Of a stretch of 64,000 nt of DNA, positions 13,101 to 25,600 are shown piece by piece. This DNA is from Pelargonium x hortorum (taxonomy: Eukaryota; Streptophyta; Magnoliopsida; Geraniales; Geraniaceae): positions 1 through 64,000 of the forward strand of contig JAYMTJ010000055.1 of NCBI GenBank assembly GCA_036897525.1. The letters are read 5' to 3'. Position numbers and translations under genes: made by a program. The notes beneath the pieces are model-generated. The model saw only the letters and a list, made by a program, of their open reading frames with translations, ran no database searches and was not told the origin of the DNA. Numbering within the stretch: position 1 is the stretch's first letter; each line of letters begins with the position of its first letter.

Positions 13101-16100
13101 GTGGGACAAGTATATTCTATAGCCTGTTCTTCTCCTGTCCTGTTTAAAAAGCAAAGAATTCCTAGATTACTACAAATGCAGACTCTTCTATTAAGTGATT
13201 ATAAGCTTCTAATTGCTTAATAGGGAATTGACTTAACTATATTTGAAAAGGACTCTCACGATATACTATCTAGAAAGAACTCTCTATTCCTATTAAGTCA
13301 GGTAATACAAATCATCAAGTTTTATTCTTTATAATATCAGGGCATCCTAAATTTTTTTCGAATTGAGGACCGATCCGATAAAGAAACCGTAGGAAGATGA
13401 GCATAAAAAAACGGGTACAAGGGTCTAAACGGTATACCATATACTATAATACAGATAGTTAAAAATACACTAGTAGAATAGTTACGGGTAAGGAAAAGAG
13501 CTCAAATAAGCGCCCAGACGAGGAGTACCCGCTGGACTTTACTTAAGGATATTAGTTATTATAAGAGTACATAAAGGGCCCCTTTCTTTATAAGCAAGAT
13601 AAACAAAGGGTGGTTCTCTAGTCTAGAACACTAGGTATAGCAGCTTTGAGAGGAGAGATTCCTAAGACTTCCCTTAATAGTTTAGGAACTTACTGAATTG
13701 TCTTAGTTCTTCCTTGAAAGGTAAATTCTCGACTTTTTAGTCTTTTACTATATTATATAGCGGACATCAAAATGTTAGAATTGACAACCCTCCCCTTAGC
13801 TAAAATAGGTCTTATGCTTTTTTCTCGTAGGTCAGAACACACATTTCATTTTAGTTGCTTGTACTATAGAAATCCCTAAAATCTATCCTATATTTGAGCT
13901 TAAGTGGCTCGAAAGAGGTATGAAAGAAAAGACTCTATTATTTCTATAATCTTTATATCTTGCTTGTTTTTTATGGAAAGAAGTTGAGGACTCAAAGGCA
14001 CTAATTATTCAGGAAAGAAATGACTCAAAGAGGACTGATAAATTCATAAAAAGCAAAGAAGAAGAGGGTGTCATTGGAGGTATCGCGTGTCAATGAGGGC
14101 TGTAATTACACACTATAGAAACCGGAAAATGTATCTATTGCAACATCGAGAAGTTAGTTCTATAACTTGTGAAACTTGACTAGAGACCTTTTGAGCTACA
14201 AATAGAACAAAAATCCAAAGCAAATAAGACTCAAGCTTGCCTATTTCATCCTTCTTAATTTAATCCATTTTTTTGTTTCCTCTAATTAACTAGAAAACTA
14301 ACATGTAAAATAAACCAGCCTTTTCTTCTGTAAACACACGAAGTCAATTCCTCTCTTTCCAAATGAAACGAATACTTCTGCATATACTATACTGCTACAC
14401 AAATTAATGGCTCTAAATTACTGCCAAATTGAATGCTATATAATATCAGCTATTAACGTAAATGGACTAACATTTGTTTGAGAATGTACGGCAGTAAAAA
14501 AAAACAACCTTTTTTAACGTGCGTAGATTATTAGATTATAGAGGCCGGCTTTCCTATAAAAACCCGATTTTCAAATTCTTTACAGCTCGCCCTATGACTC
14601 TTGGTTTGATACGGAATTTCCGTTATACTTTAGTAATACGGGGACATTGGGCAGTTTGGTAATACTTAAAAAACTATTGAGAATCCTCTTTTGTCACAAG
14701 GTACTGTCCAAGTAGCTTCACGGCCCGGCAGGTGTATTATTATATTAAAAGTCGAGTCTTTTTTTCCTAGAAATTTCTATTGAATATTATTATCCAGTAG
14801 TTACGGATAACTCATTTGTCCCTTCATTACGAAGAATAGAATAAGCTCTGCTAGAAGTAGACCTTGAGGTTTTCAGACTCTTCTAAACATATCCTAACCC
14901 TTTAACGCAAAGCGTATCCAACTGCATTCGAGCGCTAATAGACGGCGCCCATTCAACCCCTATGTCTTTCCTTGATTCTACTCTTGGATTTAGAAAGATT
15001 TTTGCTATCTATAAGCAAAAACAAAAAAAGGGTCTCTTTTACTTTTTGGGAGTTTTAATCTTCTAAGGGCTCTGATATCTGTAATAACATTGCTAGTCAA
15101 GAAGTATTCAAGAGTTTCTGATGAAAGCGGGCATATTTATTTTATGTAACGATTTATTACAAGGTTCCCTATATAGGAATCCCTTGAACCACAAGTCTTT
15201 TTTCTACTTTAACTACTAGGGAAGCTTTTCCAGCTAAGAAACTAAGTTAAGAAAGTCTTTGCACTCGAATAAGGAATACGGCAACTCAATATTTCTGAAT
15301 AGTTAAGCTTACACACTATAAAATCTACAAGATCAAAAGCAGCTAACCTTTTTAAGAATTATAGAAAGATTTGACTTGTCCTAGAATCCCAAAAGAACTA
15401 AATAGGTAACCTTGATATTTTGTTTGGTATCCCGCTCAAAGCAGCCCTTCCGAAAGGAATACTAATATAAATTGTCAAGCTCTCTTCTTGCTTTATCTAC
15501 AGCTTTACATACTTGTCAAAGAATATCTATCTCAGTCCTAAGATAAGAAAGATTCTCTCTATCCTGTTATTATAAAGGAAAGACCTCCGCTAACAAATAA
15601 CAATTTAAGAAAAGGTCCTATTTATACTTATCGAAAACTAGACTTGTTTGGTTCTCATATACAAACCCAAACCTTAAGGGGAATATATAGTTTAACAAAA
15701 CCTGTACTTTACCTAGACTAATTCTACTTTACATTTTTGACATCTCATAAAACATTAGATTCTTTATAATTCAAATTCTTTAAACCAAAGAATTCCTAAG
15801 CCTTAATACTGCGTACTGCGGTTTAGAATTACGTATTCTCTATCCGGATACTAAAGTACAACATGAAAGAAACACTTGAACTTGACTTCATAAATTCCTT
15901 GCTTGTAGCTCATTCAGAATTCTTCTCTTAATTAAACTTGCTTTGCTGATATAAATTGGACTCCTCCGAAAACTGTTACAAAGGAAAGAGCTAAAAATCC
16001 GCGGTATTACTTCTTCAAATGCGTGTTTTCTTTTTAATTACCTTCTATTGAGTTGAGGTATTGGAGGGGTCTAAAATATAGGGGAAAGTTACTAAAGTAT

Positions 16101-18600
16101 TCTAAACATATAAGAGATTCCTCTTAGTTTTATCGTAAATGTTTCACGCTTTCAAGTTTCAAGTAAGTCCTTTCCGTTTCGTATTTGTAGTATCTTCCGC
16201 TTTTAATAAAGAGTTAATTAAAAAGTAAAATCTTCCCTGTTATTAATATAATCATGCCCTATCCATAAGGAAAAAAACTTTGTCTTTCTTAAGTAAGAAG
16301 AATCCCTTTTCAGTTTTGGGTCCGTGCTCACCAGGAAGTAACCCCTATTTCAGTGCAGTTCCAATTCTATAACAAATGGAAGAAATGCGTGTTGATAAGT
16401 TTCTTTCTTTACCCTCAGTTTAGCTCTTATACACTGCGCCTAACTTAAGCTACTCGAAAGATTTATCTACTTAAGTGCTTTTTCCTTTAAAATAGGGGGC
16501 ATTTTTTGTCTTTTTATTACGCAATTCTATTATGGAGGAGATCCAGGGTTTTTTTCTACACGTCACCCCAGACCAGACTTAACTTAACATCCCTTTTGTT
16601 TGAATCAAACTAATCTAAGTCTTGAAGACTCTTCTCTTCGACTTTCCTTTTGACTTCGGTTTAGTAAATTTTAAAGAATTGCGAGGAATGTTTTATGGGC
16701 TGTTTTCCTGATATTTCACAGATACTCTATTATTTCAATATTCTTCAGAAAGGGGCTCTTCGGGTCTGGGAGCCCCCTTGTTTTATAAAAGTTAAGCCTC
16801 TACTCTTACCTTACTTATAAGGTTACTGGTGTGCTACGAAAATAACTACTATATTAGGATACTTCTAGATTTCAGTAAATTACTAAAAAAATGACTAAAC
16901 TTCATGAATACCCGGATACACTTTTACAAAATCAGGCCCATTTTGAAGAAAAAGGTTCTTTTATGCTTGTTGCTTTGCAATTCCGTTAGAGATAACTGTG
17001 CCCAGGTTTTCTTCATTTTAGATGTCCGTGGGCTAAAGGCCGCTTCGCTTTATGTATCCTCTTTGTGTAATTCGCAAGCCTTAATTATGCAAAGGCAAAG
17101 TTTCCTAAAGAATAAATAAGTATCTACTTTGACTGAGAGATCTTTAAGAACAAAGTCTTTCGCTAGCTGCGCCGGGGGATCCTTGCAATAATTCTTGTTG
17201 TAATAGAGGGGTTCCCTTTTAAGTGTTAATCCCAGGTTTATCTATCCTGTTCTACTTTTTAGCTCTAAGTGAGTGGCCTTATTATTATAGAAATGATCTC
17301 AAAAGGAATAAATATAGAGTTAGAGTTACAGTAAAAAAGCAAAAAAAGCTGCTCCTACCGTCCTTTATTTTAAGGGTATTGAAAAGAAAGATTACATCTA
17401 TGATAGTTATGAGTTCAAGAGATTCTTTCCCGAAATGTAAGACAAATTCCTAAGGAGTTCCGAATATTATAGCTCTATTAGAGGATTTCCTGGGCAAAAT
17501 ATTCCTACTAAAGTGACTTTTTTTTGATCTAGACCCTTTTCTACTATACACCGCACAAAGGTTACTGGAGTCCCCTTACTTCGCAGGCCGCCCTCAGATA
17601 ATACAAAGAAATTAGTTCTCATTTAGCAAGCACACGCCATCTAAAAGGGGTGAGCACAAGTTCGAATACTATTTCGTAAGTAAAATCTTCAAAGGGTAAA
17701 GGACGAATCTAGCTATATACCAAGATAGAGAAGCTATAAAAAAAAAGTTTCAGGCTTACTTCGTGGTAAATTAAAGTGCTAAAATTCAAGTGTGAGTAAG
17801 TGTAAGGAAACAAAGTTCTATAGCTTTTGTGCATTTTAGTTCAACCCTTAAGTGTACTCTGTGTACTCTAGTCCAAAAAGTAAAAAAGGGATACTTGTTA
17901 TAGCTATGACAGCCCTTTCCTACAAAAAAAAACCCTCTTTTATATTACAAGAATGGAGCTTCCTGCGAATTTTTCTCGAAGAAAATATCCAAATTACAAC
18001 TTATATAATATATTAAAATTTACCCCTTACCTTTTTTTATATGAAAGGGCCCCCGAATAGCAGGGTGTTTTAGCGAGTAATTCCTTTATAAAAAAAGGCT
18101 TCTCTTGCTTTGTTTGTGAGAACCTACTTTTTTTAATAAAAATGAATACGAGTTTTCTGGGTTATTCCTATCTCATATCTCAGCATTAAAACTTCACGTA
18201 AATACCTTGCCCGGACCCTTTTGTATTACTAATTTCTAAAGAATTCAAAATGAAACTGACTGCCTTATAAATAAAACCAACTTAAATTCTTTAGCTTTAG
18301 ATTAGAAATTCAGTAAATAAATAGAAGAATTCAGTACTCCTTCTCCCGAAGGGCTTTATATACAATACCTAGAATTAATGGGAAAAACTGCTTTTTTATA
18401 GACTACTCTTTATTATTAGAAGCTCGCAAGTGCTTTTGCCAGTCTCTAAATTTCTTTAGATCTGCCTTTTACGTTAAGATGCAGGCTGTATTTAAGTCAA
18501 TAGAGTCCATATTTAGTGTGCGTGGTATGTAAGTAATTCTTAGTAGCTCACTCAAAGGTTTATAACGTGGGAATAGAACTGGTCGGAGAGAGCTTCTCCT
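7133..18600. other. Long gene-free spacer
   Basis: More than 11 kb without a gene I can support. The frames of 66-76 codons near 9.1, 12.0, 17.0 and 17.3 kb show no domain, signal peptide or composition unlike their neighbours, and are what chance would give at this base composition. The only structured item is the perfect tandem duplication at 8280-8321, listed separately. Strand composition is balanced over most of the stretch, unlike the patches between 25 and 38 kb. Confidence 0.55.
8280..8321 (+). repeat. Perfect tandem duplication, 21-bp unit x2
   Basis: Two identical adjacent 21-bp units, 8280-8300 and 8301-8321, each starting ACCTGAGTATTAAAG. It is non-coding. It is one of several perfect two-copy tandem duplications in the window (see also 39897, 40915 and 63636), pointing to recent slippage or repair-associated duplication. 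Confidence 0.9.
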
Positions 18601-18651
18601 CAGTCAAGAGTGAGTCATTTAGATTCTTGAAAGTCTGTATGTAGTCGAATA

Positions 18652-18937
18652 GCTCCAGCTTCTACAACTCCTATAGCAGCTACAGCCTCTCCTGTTGCCT
18701 CTTCTCTTTGCTTCTGCTCTTGTTCCTATAGAGCTCTGAAGGCTCCGGCTAGTAGTATAGCTTCTTTCTGTTCCTGCTTCTACAGCTTCTGTCTCTGTAG
18801 CTCCTAAGCCCAGTAAGTTAAGTAAATCCATTTAGTCAGGTAAGGAAGTAGAAACAAGTAAAGCAAAGTCTAGCTCTAAGTCAGTAGATGTGTGTCATAA
18901 AGCATGCATATGTACTCAAGTAACTACAATGCATTAA
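18652..18937 (+). pseudogene. Ala/Pro/Ser/Thr then Lys/Ser-rich frame, copy F3
   Basis: I do not recognise a family. From 18652 one frame reads as an Ala/Pro/Thr/Ser-rich segment (APASTTPIAATASPVASS). From 18767 another frame carries on the same composition (SVPASTASVSVAPKPSKLSK), then becomes Lys/Ser-rich and stops at TAA 18935-18937. In this second frame there is a TAG at 18833-18835, just after the first Lys/Ser cluster. The order of compositions, the PKPSK-type transition and the downstream block at 18938-18972 match the copies at 43.3-49.4 kb. Codons favour GCT, TCT, AAG and AGT. It is probably an old copy of a repeated gene-like unit rather than a working gene. Confidence 0.45.
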
Positions 18938-18972
18938 CCTCCTTTGTGTCAGTCGGTAACAGGGACTCTCTA
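18938..18972 (+). repeat. Conserved 3' block of the Ala/Lys-rich unit
   Basis: Immediately after the TAA of the frame at 18.65-18.94 kb comes CCTCCTTTGTGTCAGTCGG and a TAACAGGGAC-like continuation. The same CAGTCGGTAACrGrGAC core follows the comparable frames at 43.78, 45.72 and 46.32 kb, with diverged versions at 45.15 and 53.87 kb. Its constant position after the frames suggests that it belongs to the duplicated unit. Confidence 0.45.
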
Positions 18973-19242
18973 AAACAGATGGCGGGAGCCTTAAACTATC
19001 AGTAGTAGGGATGGATTCTTATAACTGTGGGTACGGGCTATTGTAGCTAATGTCTTATTCTAGTTATTATATTCTTTTGTTCTTATATGCTATGCACTAA
19101 ATAGTTTAAGGTAATGAAAGCTTCTGGGAGTCTTAGGGGAACTCCCCTAAACATATAGTACTTGTTTTAGGAGTACTTCTTTTAGCAGAAGCAGTAAGGG
19201 TAGGAGCTTAAAAAAAAAGAGGAAGGTTAAAGTATAGAGTAT

Positions 19243-19300
19243 TTTATAGGTACACTCAGTTACCTTATAGACACACTGGCTACTTCTTATGACTTACTTT
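19243..19300 (+). repeat. Diverged dispersed repeat, copy 2 (partner at 5.35 kb)
   Basis: This copy aligns by eye with 5345-5410 and shares a TTATAG block and TTCTTATGACTT. It lies about 300 bases downstream of the 3' block at 18.94 kb. Confidence 0.35.
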
Positions 19301-19649
19301 TTTTATTATTTCTTTCTATTTCTTAGGCTTACCCGTTTGTTTCTTACTGATTTAATTGACTTCTTTGTTTTATATACCTTAGAGTCTTTAGAGCTATACA
19401 TGTCTTATATTATAACCTGCATTCCTTTTCCTATTGTTGCCTGTGTATTGTAGCTATAGTTATAGTATTCTATTACTCTATTAGGTTATTTTTAGATTAG
19501 TTAGGAATAGATAGATATAAATAGGTTGTTGTTTTGTTGCCTAAGGTATACTCCGCCGGTTCTCTGGGTTTATCAGTAAGGAGGATCTTAGTATAGGAGC
19601 TAGTCAAGAGGTATCCTCGAAATTCCCTTTTTGACTTAGGAACATCCCC

Positions 19650-20330
19650 AAATCCAGCTATCGAAAGCCGGGACTAATACAGGGTAATATTTAAGACTTT
19701 CTAACCCATGACCCAAGAAAAGCCATCAGTCGGCATTTTTGTTATGAGCCCCCCTAACCTGTGGAATTGCCCTTTCTTTTGGAAGGCTTTCGGAGCTGTG
19801 CTAAGTGGAAACCGCTGATGACATAGTTTTCAAGATACCACAAGTTGGCTGCTATGCTAATAAGATACTGACGAGATTCCATTAATTTGAAGAATGTAAA
19901 GATAGTCATTTTTTTTTTGTAGCTGGTATTTATTTATTTATTTATTTATTTATTTATTATGTTAGAGACACTCTCGGTTGCACTAAGAAACTAACGAGGA
20001 GATTCCAAAAGGGGAACTTCGAGGCCAGGCTGTCCTCGAGCAGAGATTTAGTACCGTTGACATGGCTCAAAAAAAAGGTACCTTGAAATTCCCATGAAAA
20101 TTTCGAAATGTTATCTGGCCCCCTCAGACTGCGTGGAAATGGAGGGAAAGCCTGCGGCAACCATTTCACAAATGAAAATAATGAGCTAACCTATAGAGGA
20201 CAATAACAACTTATGAATGAACCAAGTTACATCTCGAAAGTTGACTTGATAGAATAGCTAGAAATCGAGGAGAAGTGGGATTATACTAGACTACTTACGA
20301 GTATAGGATTTGAACCCTTGTTACATCTAA
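19650..20330. other. Island of higher G+C, foreign-looking
   Basis: About 0.7 kb whose base composition differs from its surroundings; for example, line 19741-19800 has 31 of 60 G or C. It contains a T10 run (19909-19918), a (TATT)8 microsatellite (19927-19958) and a 70-codon minus-strand frame (19957-20169) beginning MKWLPQAFPPFPRSLRGPD, which matches no family I know. The sharp change in composition suggests an insertion from another genome or another part of this genome. Read on the minus strand, the microsatellite is an A-rich (AATA)n tail following about 200 bases of unique sequence, which resembles a SINE layout. The source is undetermined. Confidence 0.5.
19927..19958 (+). repeat. (TATT)8 microsatellite
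   Basis: Eight perfect TATT units, preceded nine bases earlier by a run of ten T. This is the longest simple tetranucleotide repeat seen in the window. Confidence 0.95.
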
Positions 20331-23300
20331 AGTGGTAATATTAATATAAAGTAAAGTCAGGAGCTAGTTATTCTATTCGTTTTAACTTTATTTTATTTTA
20401 TAAAGATCCCCCCATAACTAGATTATACTGCAGATAGCTCTAGATAATTACTAACTAGTGACCCCCTTATTTTTTTTTGCATAATTCTTATTGTGTATCA
20501 ATCAAAGGGTCCTACAAACAAACCAGAACGCAGCTTTTTTAGACAGAACTCTACTCTACACAGTATTATAATCATTTTTTTTCCTTCTAAATGAAATTAA
20601 GTGTTAACAAAGCTATAAAAGTACCTTGTCAACCAGCCAAAGGTATACCTTGTTGTAGCCGTCATTAAAGAAAGCTCTGAACCTTTTTTGTCATTTTTTG
20701 AAATTTAGACTGGGTAACCCTGTGAGTCTACAAATTATATAGCGTTAGAGGTTCTACATGGATTATTCTCAGGCTTTGCCTAGATTCGCTAATAAAACAA
20801 ACAAGCACAACACGAAGAAACCCTTTTCGAAGACCTTTCCATTATCTTCTGTATTCCCTTTAACTAGAGTACAAAAGCGGGGAACCTTAAGTACACAAAT
20901 TCCTCCTAACATCAGGCGCGGTAGCCCAGAATCTGTGTCTATTGCTTGTGCCTTTATTCTCTCTCAATTCTCTTACAGGTTCCTTAGATTCGTAAGTAGT
21001 GCATTTCTGATGTAGATAACCACCCTCTCAATAGTGTACTTGGATAATTATAAGAAGTGAAATATAGGGGTCTAGTTTTTTAATAAGGAACTCTTCTATC
21101 TAATAGGGCCTTCTTAATGAATTTACAGGCCCTACTCTAAGCTCATTGAAAGAGACTCCTAGTGTAGTGTTTTTGATCCCTTGCTAAGTTTCATAGATTT
21201 AGTCGATTTACAGCTCAAGCCGGGATTCTATAAGGAGCTCCCTTTAAATACAAGTTCTCTTAGTAGGTACCTAAAAGAAAGAGCTTCAAATAAAAGAAAT
21301 ATATTAGTATGTCAAATGATAAGGCTTTTATATTAATAACGCAGAGTGCTCAAACCCATGTTTACTGGATTAAAGCATCCTTGACTTTCGTAGGAAATAA
21401 TTAATATTGGGAAACTGTTTTGTATTTTTTAATTTAACAGGCTACCCTTAGCTGTTTAGAAACTTCTTAGGAAGACTTCTCTTCTTTAATAGTAACATAG
21501 CCTTGTTTTCGGTACTTCTCTTTATATTAAGTTAGTAATTTAGAGATATCCCCCTCTCGACCCTAGACTAAAGTTACAGACCATCCACACAAGATTAGAG
21601 GAATAGGAAATCCCAGGATATAAAGAAGTACTATAGTAGCGAAAACACAATCTGCATTACATTATAAGTGCCTATACACCAGAAAAAACCCATTACTAGG
21701 GTAAACTGCCATTGGGTTAACCCCTTCTTCTAATGTCTTTAACTGAGACCAGGAGCAACTAACAAATAAGCAACTCTTTATCTGGACCCATGGAATAAAG
21801 ATAGCAGAAACAAGGTCTATCACAGTTTTCATTAACTTCCCTTGCTGTAAATACTGTAAAGCACTGACAATAATAAAGAACTAACTAAGCGCATCCCTTT
21901 TTTTTTTTCTGTAGCTTATCATTAAAGAGGGTTATACCTTACCTTAGAAGAATCTTGATCTCTATTACCCACTCTGACCACGCAGTAAAGGAGGTTTTAG
22001 TTAACCTCACACTCTAAGACCAACTCATTAGAGATAAATACAAAGTCTTTAACTTAAACCAACCCACAACCGGATTTTCTATTCCACAAAAGCACGAGGA
22101 TTCTTGTATAAAGTCTTTAATTTAACAAATAAATTAAGGAAGAGCGAACCGCCGAAACTCGCTAAAGGTTTGCCTTAAACTTTCATCCTACCTACGTATG
22201 CTTAACGGGTCCTCTTTTATGACTCCTTCAATTCATTCCCCCTATTCGTTACTAAATGACTTGGATTTCTAGGTCTTTTGGGATGTACACTCACGAGATT
22301 CTTTTATAAAACTCTTACTACTTTGTGGATTGACTTACTTCAGTTTATGAGTTTATAGATACAAAATCTTTGAGTTCCAGGATAAGATGTTAATTTTATC
22401 TTTTTTAGGAAAGAGTTCACAAGATTCCTTATTGGGTGCTAAAGAATTGCTCTAAACCAGGCTGACATTGCTGGCAAATAAGAGAAGCTCCTACTTTATT
22501 AAAGCATAGCATAAATTATTCGATAAAACTAAAACATTAGGGTTATACCCTTCGTTAGAGTTATTTAAATCAAAAACATTTTTTAGTAGAAAAAAGGATG
22601 CTTTACTTTCGCCTCATACTAAATTATTGGTTCAACTTTTACTTGTTAGTCAGCGCAGACTACTCGAAACAGGACCTTGGTCTAGAATAACTTTAGGCTT
22701 GCTCTATCTCCCTTAACTCTATGAACCACCAACCAAGGTACCGGGTCTACCTCCTTCTTCAACCACTGAACTCTAATCTAACCCAAAGAAGTTTTCTATA
22801 GTCTGCAAGTAATAAACTGTATCCCTCTAACCTACAAAGTCAACTCAATCTCCTTTGAAAGCCCTTCGCAAGTCAAGTGCCTGCGCAAGCCGTCTCTATT
22901 TCCATCGGATCCCCAGCAATTTATCTTGTTGAAAAGAAGCCTGTTCAAAAAAAGCAAGACTTTCTTCCTACACTCAAGTCTGGTGTATTAAAGTGTTACT
23001 TTTAGTGCAATAAATAAGGGGGTGTGTTGCACTATCGAATATAATACAATACCCCGGGGAGGCTAACAACAAGTATTGTATTCTACCTAGTTTTTTGGTA
23101 GAACAAGGAGCCTCGTATCCTTTAAACTTAAAGAAAAGAGCTGTGCTTGGAGTTCTTAAATAATCATAAGGACACCTTTTGTAAGTCTTTTTTTAAGATA
23201 TTTTTCTTGTAGACAACGGATCAACAAGACTTGGGCTGTACCTTTTCTAAATCAAGAAATCTAGGAAAAAGCTTTACTTATCTCTATCCGTTTAGCAACA

Positions 23301-24590
23301 TAAGCCCACGCATTCAAGTTTGTACTTATAATCAAGCAAGTCTCTAGTTAAGCCTGCCCCTTGGCCTATGATACTCACTCATTGCTCTAGGAAATTCCTC
23401 TATATATCTAAATTATACATATACTTTAAAGTAGCAAGATAAAGACTTAGTAAAGCTGTGTAATTGGTATGGCGTTTTTGGTCAATCTTATGCTAATAAG
23501 TCCTTGTAAATTACATTACATACAATATAAAGTAGATACTCTTGTTAAAAAACTTCAAGATTCAAGCAAGAGAAGCTTACTTGAGTATAAATTAACACCT
23601 ATAGGTAAGGATACTTATTAACAAAAACAGGTAATAATTAAGATAGAGAGTTTTTTTGGACTTTGACAGAGGACTCTCTAAAGGATTTAGAAGTAATATA
23701 CCGTACGAACCCGTATGTACTGGGTATTCATTACATATATCGGAATAGGAGAGCTCTTACTTGGATTTTTTTCCATGGAGGAAAGAAATGAAATTAGGGC
23801 GCTTATAACCCCAGGAACACTGAAGTAAAGGAAACCCGGGGCTTTGCCCAAAGTCTAAGAAGTACTTCTTCAATAAACAGGCAAGATATACAAACAAATA
23901 ACGATGTTTGCCTTTATTACTCCTATGCCTAGGTTTGTTTCTTTTGTTTAAGTTGGGGGTGTAGTATTAGACTTAACTTGGTAAAGCTGCGGCATAGTGA
24001 GCATTGTATTCGTGCAATTATTTTCTTAGCTTGTCGTATACCTAGATCTAGAGCACAGTTTTCTTTCTCATGAGTAATCTAACCCTTGTAACTTTATACC
24101 CATGCCTAAAGCCCTCAAAAAACCGGAAACCTGAATAGTAGCATTTGGCGTTCGTTTGTAATTTGTAATACGGAAATTAAATAAAAAAAGGTGCATGCCT
24201 ATATATAAGATGAAACTCTCGCTGTAGTAGTAGTATCGGTTTTTTCATAGACAAAAAGTAACCCGCAATATAAATGAAATATACTTACTTAGATAGACCC
24301 AAACCTACAAAGGGTACTGTTATCTTGAAGAGCATTCTCCAGAATCCTTTATATAAAGAATATTTTCAATCGAGTATTGATCCTTATAGTTCGGAAAAAA
24401 AGACTGGTGCACCCACTGTAATTACTAAAGAATTCCGAACCTTTTTTTTCATACTTATACTTTTAAGTTCCTCTACCTCCAGCGTCTCTTTTCATTTCAG
24501 AATTGAACGTAGAAAGAAGTATGTCTAAGAGTCATGTAATGAATCACAAATCTCTTTCTTTAATCCCGAAGAATAATCAAAGCGAGAAGC
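20331..24590. other. Gene-free spacer
   Basis: The best frames are 85 codons (20758-21015, plus; Ser/Thr/Lys-rich N-terminal half, hydrophobic last 20 residues) and 84 codons (24274-24528, plus). Neither has a recognisable motif, and both lie within chance expectation. At 22.70-22.99 kb the plus strand is unusually C-rich and G-poor, a local strand skew without an open frame to explain it. No RNA gene was seen. Confidence 0.5.
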
Positions 24591-24632
24591 CAACCCCAAG
24601 AATTTCTTAAGAGGTTTTAAGGGGTGGGGTTG
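24591..24632 (+). terminator. Possible stem-loop
   Basis: CAACCCCA at 24591-24598 is exactly complementary to TGGGGTTG at 24625-24632, giving an 8-bp G+C-rich stem with a 26-base loop. It lies just downstream of a weak 84-codon frame. Such stem-loops can mark transcript ends in organelles, but no supported gene is near, so the function is a guess. Confidence 0.25.
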
Positions 24633-24653
24633 CAACACCATTATTTAGTTCCA

Positions 24654-24670
24654 CATAGGAAATTCCTATG
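24654..24670. repeat. 17-bp near-perfect palindrome
   Basis: CATAGGAA and TTCCTATG flank a single central A, giving perfect 8-bp inverted arms 20 bases after the stem-loop at 24591-24632. This is the cleanest of many short palindromes built on GGAATTCC-like cores in the window. Confidence 0.7.
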
Positions 24671-25149
24671 AAAAGTAAAACGCGTTTTTGTTTATTTATA
24701 CTGAAAGGGTTACTGCTTCTAGGAAATACCCATTAAGTTTTAACATAACGTTATTCTTTAGGTATACATTTCTTTTTGCACTCTGATGCAAGATTCTATA
24801 AAAAAGCATATAGGCGCAATAAAATAAGTGATTCTTTGTATCTACGACCTTCCAGTATAATTCAAAGTCTGGAAATGGGACCCGATTCTAGAGCGAGAGT
24901 TTAATTAGACTTTTTTTGGTTATGACCCTGGGATCTTACTAAGCTCTAGCTTAAGAATGCTTATTTTCGAGTCGAGTAATACTGTTCTGAGATTATGTAT
25001 ATACTTCGTCTCTAGCCCAGACGATTGATGGGCAACTGAATTAAAATGACAAAAGAGAAGTGAGTTTGGTTCTTCTTAAAACTTAATTCAAAAGTGCGTT
25101 AATAGAATTTTAACCCTTTGTTTTCTTTTCTAAAGCAAGCGATCTAATG

Positions 25150-25600
25150 ACATATTCTTAGGAACCTAAATCCCCATCCTTGTATTCCGGTGTAGCTATA
25201 TCTGTAACTGTATAGACAGTAAAGGAGGATAAACCAGATTATCTTATCTATTTATTATCTTCTTTGTTCTTGTCTAATGGGATAGCCGGTGTATTAATTC
25301 CAATGTTTGCTAGTGAAATAGGTCCAATTGTAGCTATTTTTGAAGCTAGGAACCTTTTGTCTGTGTTAGCAAAGGATCTAGCAACTAACTTTTATGTGTT
25401 ATAACCAGTTTCCTTTGAGTGTTTGTTGAGCTTGAACGAGCAGAAACAGTTTGTTGTTTACTGAGGTGAGGATGAGTGAATACAATTTCTGGGTTCTGTA
25501 TTCTGTTGTGTTAGCCAGTGTCGCTTTGAGTTCCTTGAAGGACTGCTCTTTCTTGTTTAGGAGTTTGAGATAGTGAAATGAATGTCTTTTTATTAAGGTG
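25150..25600 (+). pseudogene. Coding-like patch, unidentified, interrupted
   Basis: One plus-strand frame has protein-like texture through most of this stretch. Its longest uninterrupted part encodes a plausible membrane-type segment: hydrophobic runs around YLIYLLSSLFLSN and GVLIPMFASEIGPIVAIFEA, followed by a charged and polar continuation. The plus strand is G-rich and stop-poor compared with its surroundings. No start codon, no family match and several interruptions make this at best a decayed gene. A short stretch (around GAATACAATTTCT at 25476) recurs on the opposite strand of the patch at 31.4 kb, so the two patches may be related. If it proves to be plasmid or virus derived, it is an old broken copy. 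Confidence 0.3.

Noticed and set aside
18619-18831. 70-codon minus-strand frame rich in Arg, Thr and Glu.
   Set aside because: It is the antisense of the Ala/Ser/Thr-rich copy F3, whose plus-strand composition recurs in other copies.
20281-20340. T-arm-like GGGTTCAAATCC word on the minus strand next to the G+C island.
   Set aside because: One T-stem mismatch, and no matching 5' acceptor strand, D arm or anticodon arm upstream. Not called a tRNA.
20758-21015. 85-codon plus frame starting MDYSQALPRFANKTNKHNTK.
   Set aside because: No motif, no repeat copy and no supporting context. Its length is within chance at this base composition.
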